Shown here: positions 1 through 7,811 of the stretch, in pieces
Numbering within the stretch: the first letter of the stretch is position 1
How the letters are laid out: every line of letters begins with the position of its first letter
From: Pseudomonadota bacterium
Lineage (GTDB): Bacteria; Pseudomonadota; Alphaproteobacteria; Sphingomonadales; Sphingomonadaceae
Assembly: GCA_023424095.1 (NCBI GenBank)
Contig: JAFAEG010000031.1
Span: 1-13,487 of the forward strand
Direction: 5' to 3'
Length of the DNA stretch: 13,487 nt
Program-made: the position numbers and the translations under genes
The notes under the pieces: generated by a model
Seen by the model: only the letters and a program-made list of their open reading frames with translations
The model's database searches: none
Told to the model about the DNA's origin: nothing

Positions 1-55
1 GAGCGAAGGCTAACGCCGTCGCCCCGGGGCGAAGCTGTTTCTTGATGTGGGTCAT
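1..55 (-). CDS. N-terminal fragment of a leftward gene, cut by the window edge
   Basis: On the minus strand an ATG at 55-53 opens a frame that stays open for 18 codons to the left edge. It reads MTHIKKQLRPGATALAFA. The Lys-Lys near the start followed by a turn toward Ala/Leu/Phe residues resembles the beginning of a signal peptide, so an exported protein is possible. No convincing Shine-Dalgarno sequence precedes the ATG. The frame is too short to identify a family, and it could be chance coding. If real, it is divergent from the stress-promoter gene at 196, and the inverted repeat at 79-116 lies in its upstream region. Confidence 0.35.
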   Translation of the reverse strand, partial: MTHIKKQLRPGATALAFA

Positions 56-78
56 GGCGGACGAACCGTTGCGCGCCC

Positions 79-116
79 GAATCGGCTCCGCGCTTTCGGG
101 TCAGTCGAGCCGATTC
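79..116. repeat. perfect 10-bp inverted repeat in the divergent intergenic region
   Basis: GAATCGGCTC at 79-88 is exactly complementary in reverse to GAGCCGATTC at 107-116, with an 18-base spacer. It lies between the leftward frame starting at 55 and the EcfG-type promoter at 148-172. It could be an operator for either gene or a hairpin in the leader of the leftward transcript. The symmetry is visible; any function is inference. Confidence 0.5.
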
Positions 117-147
117 AGCGGCGAAACGACACTCTCGCGGGCGGCGG

Positions 148-172
148 GGAACGCGGCTCCACGCCTGTCGTT
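148..172 (+). promoter_or_regulatory. EcfG-type general stress response promoter
   Basis: GGAAC at 148-152 and CGTT at 169-172 are separated by exactly 16 bases. This matches the -35/-10 consensus of alphaproteobacterial EcfG sigma factors (GGAAC-N16/17-CGTT), which are controlled by the PhyR-NepR partner switch. The expected start of transcription is about 180. That is just before a Shine-Dalgarno GAGGAG at 181-186 and the ATG at 196, so the leader would be very short. The match and spacing are read directly; stress control is inferred from the consensus. I looked for the same motif upstream of the other genes here and saw none as good. Confidence 0.75.
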
Positions 173-195
173 GTCGCCGCGAGGAGACTGATATC

Positions 196-390
196 ATGGC
201 AGAAAAACGTATCCAGGCCGGGAATGAAGGCGAAGAATTGGTTCCCGGCGTGACGGAGAATCTTTCGTCGGCGCTGCACCGTGAAGGCGATGCGGCCCGC
301 CCCGACGCCGTCATCGGCAAGGAAAAGGCCACGGCGGAGCGCGACCAGTTCGATCGGCGGGAAGACGAGCTCGCCGATCGGCGGCCGTGA
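196..390 (+). CDS. small hydrophilic protein under an EcfG-type promoter
   Basis: This encodes 64 residues, rich in Glu, Asp, Arg and Ala, with no cysteine, no membrane segment and no signal peptide. Predicted character: soluble and largely disordered or helical, with an acidic centre and a mixed-charge end (DQFDRREDELADRRP). The start is supported by GAGGAG at 181-186, nine bases before the ATG. The strongest clue to its role is upstream: a GGAAC-N16-CGTT promoter ending 23 bases before the ATG. I do not recognise a family. By analogy with other small EcfG-controlled proteins it may protect cells in desiccation, osmotic or stationary-phase stress, but nothing in the protein shows this. The next gene starts 63 bases downstream on the same strand with no obvious terminator between, so the stress promoter may also feed it. 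Confidence 0.7.
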   Translation: MAEKRIQAGNEGEELVPGVTENLSSALHREGDAARPDAVIGKEKATAERDQFDRREDELADRRP

Positions 391-453
391 GGCGCAACTG
401 TTCGCCCTGTGCGGCGTCTGCTACGATAATAGTGCCAATGCAGGAGAGCGGTG

Positions 454-1038
454 ATGGCCAAAGCCAGTACGAGTAAAGGCAAGAAGACCACGAGCAGCAA
501 GAAGCCGGAAGACACGGCCGGCTGGACGGACGGCATTTCGGACGCATTGCGCGACGCCAGCAAGAAGGCGTCGGACCTTGCCCAGAACCCTTATGCGCGC
601 AGCCTGCTCGCGGCCGGCCTGGTCGCCGCCGCCGCCGCGCTCGCCTCCAACAAGAATGTCCGTGACGTGACGCGCCGCAATCTTCGCACTGCGACCGAAG
701 CGGTCGAGGTCGGCGCGGACAATGCCGGCAAGATCGGCGTGGCGATCGTAAACGCCGCCACCGAGGCGGTGCAGCATCTGCTGAGCCTGACCGGGGCCGC
801 CTCCGCGGCTGCGGCGGCCGCCAAGCCGGCCACAGCGTCCAAGCCGAAGGCCGCGGCGAAGCCGAAGGCGCCTGCCAAGCCTCGCGCGGCCGCAAAGCCC
901 GCCGCCGCTAAAGCCCCGGCCGCCAAGGCCGCGACGCCGCGCAAGGCACCCGCCAAGCCGGCGGCCAAAGCTGCGGCGAAGCCTGCCCCCAAACCTGCCG
1001 CCTCGCGCGCCAGACCGGCGGCCAAGCCCAAGGCCTGA
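454..1038 (+). CDS. histone H1/AlgP-like Ala-Lys-Pro-rich protein
   Basis: This encodes 194 residues. ATG 454 is chosen over the in-frame GTG at 451 because AGGAG at 442-446 is seven bases from the ATG. Residues 1-20 are Lys/Ser/Thr-rich. Residues 22-112 look helical and contain a hydrophobic Ala/Leu run at about 50-64 (LLAAGLVAAAAALAS) and amphipathic stretches. Residues 117-194 are a low-complexity basic tail made only of Ala, Lys, Pro, Arg, Ser and Thr, with repeated AKP and AAKPKA units. Such tails occur in AlgP, in bacterial H1-like proteins and in the PHB-granule/nucleoid linker PhaM, where they bind DNA. DNA binding and nucleoid association are therefore plausible. The helical part could bind a granule, a membrane or a partner. 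A weak sigma-70-like GATAAT lies at 425-430. The exact family is not recognised, and the function is inferred from composition only. Confidence 0.85.
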   Translation: MAKASTSKGKKTTSSKKPEDTAGWTDGISDALRDASKKASDLAQNPYARSLLAAGLVAAAAALASNKNVRDVTRRNLRTATEAVEVGADNAGKIGVAIVNAATEAVQHLLSLTGAASAAAAAAKPATASKPKAAAKPKAPAKPRAAAKPAAAKAPAAKAATPRKAPAKPAAKAAAKPAPKPAASRARPAAKPKA

Positions 1039-1042
1039 GCAC

Positions 1043-1077
1043 AAAGAAAAGCCCCCTCTCCGACCGGGAGAGGGGGC
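1043..1077 (-). terminator. intrinsic terminator between convergent genes
   Basis: A perfect 11-bp stem pairs GCCCCCTCTCC at 1051-1061 with its reverse complement at 1067-1077 around a five-base loop. Read leftward, the stem is followed by TTTTCTTT (1050-1043). That makes a classical Rho-independent terminator for the glycine-zipper gene that stops at 1102. Read rightward there is no T tract, so it is a weaker stop for the H1-like gene ending at 1038, although it may still protect that transcript's 3' end. A separate perfect 12-bp palindrome, GCTCCTAGGAGC, lies at 1084-1095. Confidence 0.8.
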
Positions 1078-1101
1078 CAACTGGCTCCTAGGAGCGGAAG
1101 C

Positions 1102-1452
1102 TTAGCGGCAGCGACGCCCGCGGCTGTCGCGACGACCGCTTTCCTCGCGGTCGATCTCACGACCGACGACCGCACCAACCGCACCACCGATGACGGTGCC
1201 AAGCAGGCGGTCACCACGGCCGGCGACCTGGTTGCCGATCAGCGCACCGGCGGCGCCGCCGACCAGCAGACCAACCTGCCCGTTCGGCTTGCGGCAGCGA
1301 TAGCGGCCGTCGCGGCCGCGCCAGGTCGGCCCGTTATAATTGCCGGCACGGTCGTGATAGCGCGACTGCGCCTCGGCCGGGGCCGCCGGAACGGTCAGCG
1401 CCACCGGGATGGCCATGGTCGTGGCGGCAACGGCCAGGGTGAGATTACGCAT
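1102..1452 (-). CDS. exported glycine-zipper (2TM type) protein
   Basis: This encodes 116 residues. ATG 1452-1450 is chosen because GGAG lies seven bases upstream and the protein then begins with a good signal peptide (MRNLTLAVAATTMAIPVALT), with likely cleavage after Ala28 in AEA-QS. The longer in-frame extension to 1518 would bury that signal. The mature part has an Arg/Tyr/Asn-rich region at about 30-56, then two glycine-zipper segments at about 59-77 (GLLVGGAAGALIG) and 84-98 (LGTVIGGAVGAVVG), and a very basic end. This is the arrangement of the Rickettsia 17-kDa antigen/glycine-zipper 2TM family. No lipobox cysteine follows the signal, so it is probably periplasmic or outer-membrane associated rather than a lipoprotein. 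Cys53 and Cys115 might form a disulfide. The cellular role of such proteins is poorly defined. It is divergent from purA. Confidence 0.88.
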   Translation of the reverse strand: MRNLTLAVAATTMAIPVALTVPAAPAEAQSRYHDRAGNYNGPTWRGRDGRYRCRKPNGQVGLLVGGAAGALIGNQVAGRGDRLLGTVIGGAVGAVVGREIDREESGRRDSRGRRCR

Positions 1453-1605
1453 GATCTTGCTCCATCGATCTTCGAAAAATGCCCATACAGAACGCCGCCA
1501 TGTTGGCGCAGGTTGCATGAACCAAAAACAACAAGCCGGCCATCTGCGGGCAAGGTAACTGGACGCTGGTCGCCGCGCGGCCTAGGGAGCGGCCTTTCCC
1601 AGCAG

Positions 1606-2910
<1,305 letters not shown>

Positions 2911-2911
2911 G

Positions 2912-3661
2912 ATGACCTCGCGGGAGAGCACCGGCTGGGGCGGCCGCTCCGACGAGGCATCGGCCAAGCCGCCGCGGGGCTTCAAGGACCGGCTGGTGCT
3001 CGGCGCCTTCTATGTCCTGAACGGGCCGTTCCTGGCGAAGAGCCTTTATGGCGGGTCGAAGAAGAACAAGGAAAAGCTGCTGAAGCGGCTCGGACTGCCG
3101 CTCGACGCCTTGCCGCACACCGGCAGCTGGAAAGCCGATGTCGGCCTGCTGACCTTCCTGACCGATCACATCCTGGCGCATAAGCCGAAAATCGTGGTCG
3201 AATTCAGCGCCGGCGCGTCGACCCTGATCATCGCCAAGGCGCTGCAGATCGCCGGGGTGGAGAAACCGGTCTTCATCAGTTTCGAACAGCATCAGGATTT
3301 CTGCGACAAGACCGCCGCCTGGGTGCGGGAGTTCGGGCTGGAATGCGACATTCGCCGCGCGCCGCTGGGAACGTCGCCGGGCGGCTGGCCGGGGCTGTGG
3401 TACCAGCATGATCCGCTGCCGGACGGGATCGAATTGATGCTGATCGATGGGCCGCATTGGGCGATCCATCCCTTCACCCGCGGCGCGGCGGAAACGAGCT
3501 TCGGCAAGATCGCCCCCGGCGGAACGGTGATGCTGGACGATGCGGCGCGGCCCGGCGAGCGGATCGTGGCGCGGCGCTGGAGCAAGAAATGGCCCGACTT
3601 CAGCTTCAAGCTGCTCCATCCGGGCAGCAAGGGAACGCTTGTCGGGCTGAGAAAGAGCTAG
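2912..3661 (+). CDS. putative class I SAM-dependent methyltransferase
   Basis: This encodes 249 residues. The central part looks like a Rossmann-fold methyltransferase of the Methyltransf_24 type. A glycine-containing motif I (VVEFSAGAST, 95-104) follows a beta strand. The acidic FEQH at 124-127 could hold the SAM ribose. LIDGPH (177-182) resembles motif IV, and GGTVMLDDA (203-211) the next strand. The first 70 residues are basic with a hydrophobic patch (LVLGAFYVLNGPFLAKSLYGG), perhaps for membrane or substrate contact. There is no signal peptide. The start lies one base after the purA stop, so the two genes are probably co-transcribed, but no functional link is evident. The substrate cannot be predicted; relatives of this type are often found near glycan or sulfotransferase genes. 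Its stop codon overlaps that of the convergent phosphatase gene in a shared CTAG. Confidence 0.8.
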   Translation: MTSRESTGWGGRSDEASAKPPRGFKDRLVLGAFYVLNGPFLAKSLYGGSKKNKEKLLKRLGLPLDALPHTGSWKADVGLLTFLTDHILAHKPKIVVEFSAGASTLIIAKALQIAGVEKPVFISFEQHQDFCDKTAAWVREFGLECDIRRAPLGTSPGGWPGLWYQHDPLPDGIELMLIDGPHWAIHPFTRGAAETSFGKIAPGGTVMLDDAARPGERIVARRWSKKWPDFSFKLLHPGSKGTLVGLRKS

Positions 3662-4194
3662 TTTCCGGGCCCCAGATCGGGGTCGAGATCGCGCGGGCGG
3701 AGGAAGCGGGTCAGAGTGCCCGTGCCTTCGCGGATATCGGCCCAGTCGGCGACATCGAAGCGGATCGCGGCCAGGGTGCCGGTCGGATATTTCTCGGCGA
3801 GCGCGGCCAGAGCGGCGGGATCGCCGCTGCCCGACAGCATCAGCGCCAATTGCTCCATGCCCGGATTGTGGCCGGCGAGCAGGATGGTGTCGCCCGCATC
3901 CCCGGCATGCTGGACCTTTTCGAGCAGGAGGATCGGGCTGGCGAGATAGAGATGCTGGTCGAACTCGGCCGCAAGCGGCTGGCCATAGCCCTCGCCGACG
4001 ATCGCCAGCGTCTCGGTGACGCGGGCGGCGGGGGAGGCGTAGATCGTGTCGAAGCGCATCCCTCCATCCCGCATCGCCCGGCCCATGGCGTGCGCGGCGG
4101 CGCGGCCGCGGCGGTTGAGCGGCCGATCGAAATCGCGCTGGCGCGGATCGTCCCAATCGGACTTGGCGTGGCGCAGCAAGGTCAGGATTTTCAC
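3658..4194 (-). CDS. SixA-type histidine phosphatase
   Basis: This encodes 178 residues of the histidine phosphatase (phosphoglycerate mutase-like) superfamily. The N-terminus LLRHAKSDW (6-14) carries the RHG-type motif with catalytic His9, in the RHAKS form typical of SixA phosphohistidine phosphatases. Arg58 in ASPAARVTET and His109 in AGHNPGM complete the phosphate pocket. E. coli SixA removes phosphate from histidine in phosphotransfer proteins; here the substrate is unknown. The start is GTG 4194-4192, preceded by a purine-rich AAGGGGGACAGG. The helicase gene ends only 14 bases upstream, so the two are probably one transcript. The stop codon lies inside CTAG shared with the convergent methyltransferase gene. 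The protein has no signal peptide and is cytoplasmic. Confidence 0.9.
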   Translation of the reverse strand: MKILTLLRHAKSDWDDPRQRDFDRPLNRRGRAAAHAMGRAMRDGGMRFDTIYASPAARVTETLAIVGEGYGQPLAAEFDQHLYLASPILLLEKVQHAGDAGDTILLAGHNPGMEQLALMLSGSGDPAALAALAEKYPTGTLAAIRFDVADWADIREGTGTLTRFLRPRDLDPDLGPGN

Positions 4195-4208
4195 GCGCCT
4201 GTCCCCCT

Positions 4209-6911
4209 TCAGACCGGCTCGTCATGGCGGATCGGCTCGCGCGTGGAAAGCCATTCCGTCACCCGCGCCGTAGCGTCGGCGAGTGGCAGGCGGCGGATGG
4301 TGACGCCGGGCGGGAAGGCGTTGAGCAGGCGCGAGGGGGCGGCCGCCGAGAGCAAGACGAACAGGCCGCGATCGCCCTGGCGGCGGATCAGGCGGCCGAA
4401 AGCCTGGGCGAGCCGGGCGCGGACGACGCGGTCGTCATAGGCCATGCCGCCGCCCGCCGCCTTGCGCGCGGCGTGAAGCACGGTCGGGCGCGGCCAGGGA
4501 ATGCCCTCCATCACGACCAGCCGAAGCGAGTGGCCGGGGACGTCGACGCCGTCGCGCAGCGCGTCGGTGCCGAGGAGCGAAGCGTGCGGATCGTCGCGGA
4601 AGATGTCGACCAGGGTGCCGGTGTCGATCGGATCGACATGCTGGGCGTAGAGCGGCAGGCCGGCGCGGGCGAGGCGATCGGCGATACGGGCGTGGACGGC
4701 GCGCAGCCGGCTGATCGCGGTGAACAGGCCAAGCGTGCCGCCCTCGGCCGCCTCGACCAGGCGGGCATAAGCGCCGGCCAAAGCGGGCAGATCGCCGCGC
4801 TTCAGATCGGTGACGACCAGCACCTCGCTGTTCGCGGCATAATCGAACGGGCTGTGCGCGGCGAAATGCTGCGGTGGGCTGGGCAGGTGGCAGGCGCCGG
4901 TGCGGGCCTCGGCGACCGCCCAATCCTCGCCGCCCCGAAGCGTGGCGGAGGTGACGACCACGCCGTGCGCGGGCTTCAGCACCGCTTCGGCGAGCGGGCG
5001 GGTGGGATCGAGCCAGTGGCGGTGCAGGCCGATGTCGAATTCGCGGCCCTCGACGCGATTGATCGCCAGCCAATCGACGAAATCGGCATCGGCCGGGCCG
5101 CCGATGCGGGCGAGCAAGGCGACCCAGGCGCCGAGCGTCTGGGTGCGCCAGGCGAGGCCGCCGAGCGCGCCGTCGACGCGGGCACGGGCCTGCGGATCGA
5201 GCCAGTCGGGCGCATCCTCGAGCACCGCTTCCAGCCGCTTGGCGAGCGCCATCAGCGCGCGCAGCAGCCGTTCCAGTGCGGCTGCGGCGGCACCGGCGGC
5301 GGCGACCAGTTCACCGGACGGTTCGGCCAGTTCGGTTTCGATGCCGAAGCCCGCATCCTGCGCGGTGGCGCGGGCGTAAACATGCGCGCGGACGGCGGCG
5401 AGCAGGGCTTCCAATGGCCCCCAGGGGGCATTTTCGGCGAGTCGGCCGAGCCAGCCGTCGCTTGGCAATTCCTGCGCGGCGTTCAAAGCGGCGTTGATCG
5501 CCTCGCCGCCCGCCTCGTCATAGGAAGCGACGTCGAGCAAGCGGGCGGCGAGGCCCCGACGGCGGCCGCGCGCCTTGCCGCCCTCCGGCCCCATCACCCA
5601 GCGTCGCAATTCGATCGCTTCCTGTCCGGTCAAGGCTGCGGCGAAGGTGGAATCGGCGGCGTCGAAGAGGTGATGGCCCTCGTCGAAGACGATGCGGGTG
5701 GGCGCCTCGCCCGTCTCCCGGCCGCGCGCGGCGTTGACCATCACGAGCGCGTGATTGGCGACGACGATGTCGGCGTCGCGGCTGGCGCGGGTCGAGCGCT
5801 CGATGAAGCAGCGGCGATAATGCGGGCAGCCAGCATAGACGCATTCGCCGCGCCGGTCGGTGAGCGCCGTGGCGCCGGCGCGTCGGAACAGGCTGGGCAG
5901 CCAGCCGGGCAGATCGCCGCCGACCATGTCGCCGTCGGCGCTGTAGGCGGCCCAACGCGCGACCAATTGCGCGAGGATCGCGGCGCGACCGGAAAAGCCG
6001 CCCTGCAGCGCATCCTCCAGATTCAGCAGGCAGAGGTAATTTTCGCGGCCCTTGCGGATGACCAGTTTCTCGCGGCGGACTTTCTCGTCCGGGTAGAGGG
6101 TCTCGCCCAGCGCGCCGAGCTGCCGCTGCAGCGCCTTGGTGTAGGTCGAGACCCAGACCGGGCCGCCGGCTTGCTCCGACCAGAGGGTGGCCGGGGCGAG
6201 ATAGCCGAAGGTCTTGCCGATGCCGGTGCCCGCTTCGGCCAGAACGAGGTTCGGCGCGCGATCGGGGCCGCGCGGGGCGAAGGCGGCGGCCGCGGCTTCG
6301 GCATAGTCGCGCTGGCCGCTGCGCGCCTCGGCATTGGCGCCGGTCAGCCGATCGAGCCGGGTGGCGGCTTCGCCGGGGGTGATGCGGACGGTGCGCGGCG
6401 CGGGACGCTCGCCCGTCTCCGACCATTCGGGCAGTCGGGAGAAGAGCCAGCGCTCATGCTGCTGCGGCTTGTGCAGGCGCTGGAGCACGGCGCTTGCCCA
6501 CGGCCAGCGCAGGCGGGCGAGCGCCTGCGCACTGGTCCAGGCGCCCTCACGCTGCGGCCAGTCGCCGTCCAGCATGTCGAGCAGGCTCGCGGCGGCGGTG
6601 CGGAGGAAGGCGGCGGCGGACGCTTCGTCGGCGGGCGCATCGAGGCCGAGCGCATCGGCAATGCCGTGCGGGGTCGGGACGGCGAAGCGGGCGGGCAGGA
6701 CGAAGGCGAAGAGTTCGAGCAGGTCGAGCCCGGACAGATCCGGATAGCCGAGCCGGCTGGCGACCAGAGGCGCGTTCAGCAGGATCATCGGCGTTTCGGC
6801 GGCGCGCGCGATCGCCTGGCCCCGGCCCACCGGCTCGGTGCGGCCATCCGGATGGGCAATCCAGACTCCGCCATGAGTCGCGTGGAGGGCAGGATATGGG
6901 AGCGAGGTCAT
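4209..6911 (-). CDS. DinG/XPD-type ATP-dependent iron-sulfur DNA helicase
   Basis: This encodes 900 residues from ATG 6911; an in-frame TTG at 6917 is less likely. It is a superfamily 2 helicase of the DinG/XPD group. Walker A is AEAGTGIGKT (GTGIGKT at 228-234), motif II is DEGH at 410-413, TSATL is at 654-658, GTDALRDGVDVPG at 781-793 and motif VI QAFGRLIRRQGDRG at 836-849. Four cysteines between motifs I and II (294, 357, 362, 368) are spaced as ligands for the [4Fe-4S] cluster of this family. Relatives unwind 5'-tailed DNA, R-loops and DNA-RNA hybrids in repair. The first 200 residues are not helicase. The part at about 40-115 (PMILLNAPLVASRLGYPDL, then LDLLELFAFVLP and IADALGL) looks like the middle of a DnaQ-like exonuclease fold without its first DxE motif. 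The SixA-like gene follows 14 bases downstream. Confidence 0.93.
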   Translation of the reverse strand: MTSLPYPALHATHGGVWIAHPDGRTEPVGRGQAIARAAETPMILLNAPLVASRLGYPDLSGLDLLELFAFVLPARFAVPTPHGIADALGLDAPADEASAAAFLRTAAASLLDMLDGDWPQREGAWTSAQALARLRWPWASAVLQRLHKPQQHERWLFSRLPEWSETGERPAPRTVRITPGEAATRLDRLTGANAEARSGQRDYAEAAAAAFAPRGPDRAPNLVLAEAGTGIGKTFGYLAPATLWSEQAGGPVWVSTYTKALQRQLGALGETLYPDEKVRREKLVIRKGRENYLCLLNLEDALQGGFSGRAAILAQLVARWAAYSADGDMVGGDLPGWLPSLFRRAGATALTDRRGECVYAGCPHYRRCFIERSTRASRDADIVVANHALVMVNAARGRETGEAPTRIVFDEGHHLFDAADSTFAAALTGQEAIELRRWVMGPEGGKARGRRRGLAARLLDVASYDEAGGEAINAALNAAQELPSDGWLGRLAENAPWGPLEALLAAVRAHVYARATAQDAGFGIETELAEPSGELVAAAGAAAAALERLLRALMALAKRLEAVLEDAPDWLDPQARARVDGALGGLAWRTQTLGAWVALLARIGGPADADFVDWLAINRVEGREFDIGLHRHWLDPTRPLAEAVLKPAHGVVVTSATLRGGEDWAVAEARTGACHLPSPPQHFAAHSPFDYAANSEVLVVTDLKRGDLPALAGAYARLVEAAEGGTLGLFTAISRLRAVHARIADRLARAGLPLYAQHVDPIDTGTLVDIFRDDPHASLLGTDALRDGVDVPGHSLRLVVMEGIPWPRPTVLHAARKAAGGGMAYDDRVVRARLAQAFGRLIRRQGDRGLFVLLSAAAPSRLLNAFPPGVTIRRLPLADATARVTEWLSTREPIRHDEPV

Positions 6912-6977
6912 CGGCAAGGCACTAGAACATAATCGGAACAGGTTTGAAACCCTGGGCCTTCACCGGGCCCCCGCTGC

Positions 6978-7811
6978 TCAGTCCCGCAGAAGCTCGTTGA
7001 TCCCGGTCTTCGCCCGAGTCTGCGCGTCCACCCGCTTCACGATCACGGCGCAAGCGAGGCTGGGGCCGCCATTGGGATCCGGCAAGGTGCCCGGGACGAC
7101 GACCGAATAGGCCGGCACGCGGCCGCGGGTGACTTCGCCGGTAGCGCGGTCGACGATCTTGGTGCTGGCGCCGAGGAACACGCCCATCGAGATGACCGCG
7201 CCCTGCTCGACGATCACGCCCTCGGCGACTTCGGAGCGGGCGCCGATGAAGCAATCATCCTCGATCACCACGGGCCCCGCCTGCAGCGGCTCGAGCACGC
7301 CGCCAATGCCGGTGCCGCCGGAAATGTGGACGTTCTTGCCGATCTGAGCGCAGCTGCCGACCGTGGCCCAGGTGTCGATCATCGTGCCTTCGCCGACATA
7401 GGCGCCGATGTTGACGAAGCTGGGCATCAGCACCGCATTCTTGCCGATGAAGGCGCCGCGGCGGACGATGGCGCCGGGGACGGCACGGAAGCCGGCCGCG
7501 TCGAATTCGTGATCGCCCCAGGCGGCGAACTTGCTCGGCACCTTGTCCCACCACATAGCGCCGCCGGGGCCGCCGGGGATCGGCGCCATCGGGTTCAGGC
7601 GGAAGGAGAGCAGCACCGCCTTCTTCAGCCATTGATGCACGGTCCAGGCGCCGCCGACGGCCTGGCCGCCTTTTTCGGCCACCCGCGCCTCGCCGCTGTC
7701 GAGCAGGGCGAGCGCGCGATCGACGGCGGTGCGGATGTCGCCGCGCGTGTCGGCGCCGAGTTGATCGCGATCTTCCCAGGCCTGTTCGATGGTCGGTTGC
7801 AGATCGGTCAT
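6978..7811 (-). CDS. dapD: 2,3,4,5-tetrahydropyridine-2,6-dicarboxylate N-succinyltransferase
   Basis: DapD transfers succinyl from succinyl-CoA to tetrahydrodipicolinate in the succinylase branch of lysine and meso-diaminopimelate synthesis, and so feeds peptidoglycan. The protein is 277 residues, close to the usual length (E. coli about 274). A helical N-terminal domain (1-110) ends in the recognisable SFRLNPM and GGAMWWDKVP stretches. A left-handed beta-helix of hexapeptide repeats runs from about 112 to 215 (AFIGKNAVLMPSFVNIGAYVG, then MIDTWATVGSCAQIG). Asp146 and Glu194 sit where the family has its substrate-binding acidic residues. The C-terminal end closes the trimer. AGGAGA at 7823-7818 is six bases before the ATG. 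The start overlaps the stop of the nucleotidase gene as ATGA, so translation is probably coupled. Confidence 0.97.
   Translation of the reverse strand: MTDLQPTIEQAWEDRDQLGADTRGDIRTAVDRALALLDSGEARVAEKGGQAVGGAWTVHQWLKKAVLLSFRLNPMAPIPGGPGGAMWWDKVPSKFAAWGDHEFDAAGFRAVPGAIVRRGAFIGKNAVLMPSFVNIGAYVGEGTMIDTWATVGSCAQIGKNVHISGGTGIGGVLEPLQAGPVVIEDDCFIGARSEVAEGVIVEQGAVISMGVFLGASTKIVDRATGEVTRGRVPAYSVVVPGTLPDPNGGPSLACAVIVKRVDAQTRAKTGINELLRD

Noticed and set aside
47..253. Plus-strand open frame of 68 codons over the stress promoter
   Set aside because: It runs across the promoter and into the 64-residue gene in another frame, with no ribosome site and no recognisable protein features.
833..1035. AAGCC-rich short repeats as a CRISPR-like or satellite array
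   Set aside because: They are irregular codon repeats encoding the Ala/Lys/Pro tail, with no constant repeat and spacer lengths.
421..1217. Minus-strand open frames opposite the H1-like gene, rich in Gly/Arg or Ala
   Set aside because: They are the complement of the Ala/Lys/Pro repeats. The plus frame has a good ribosome site and a sensible composition.
1453..1518. Upstream extension of the glycine-zipper protein to 1518
   Set aside because: It would place 22 residues before a good signal peptide; the internal ATG at 1452 has a proper Shine-Dalgarno sequence.
1354..1605. In-frame N-terminal extension of PurA back to 1354
   Set aside because: It runs opposite the glycine-zipper gene, is Arg/Gly-rich and is absent from the PurA family.
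4224..6932. A plus-strand open frame of 902 codons lying exactly opposite the helicase gene
   Set aside because: It is an antisense shadow of a GC-rich gene. Its translation is Gly/Ala/Asp/Arg-rich with no recognisable domain, whereas the minus strand has every helicase motif in order.
6935..6959. GGAAC upstream of the helicase region as a second EcfG promoter
   Set aside because: No CGTT follows at 16 or 17 bases, and the orientation would point away from the helicase gene.
6954..6970. Small GGGCC/GGCCC hairpin between dapD and the helicase gene
   Set aside because: The stem is only five base pairs, with no T tract on either side. It is too weak to call a terminator.
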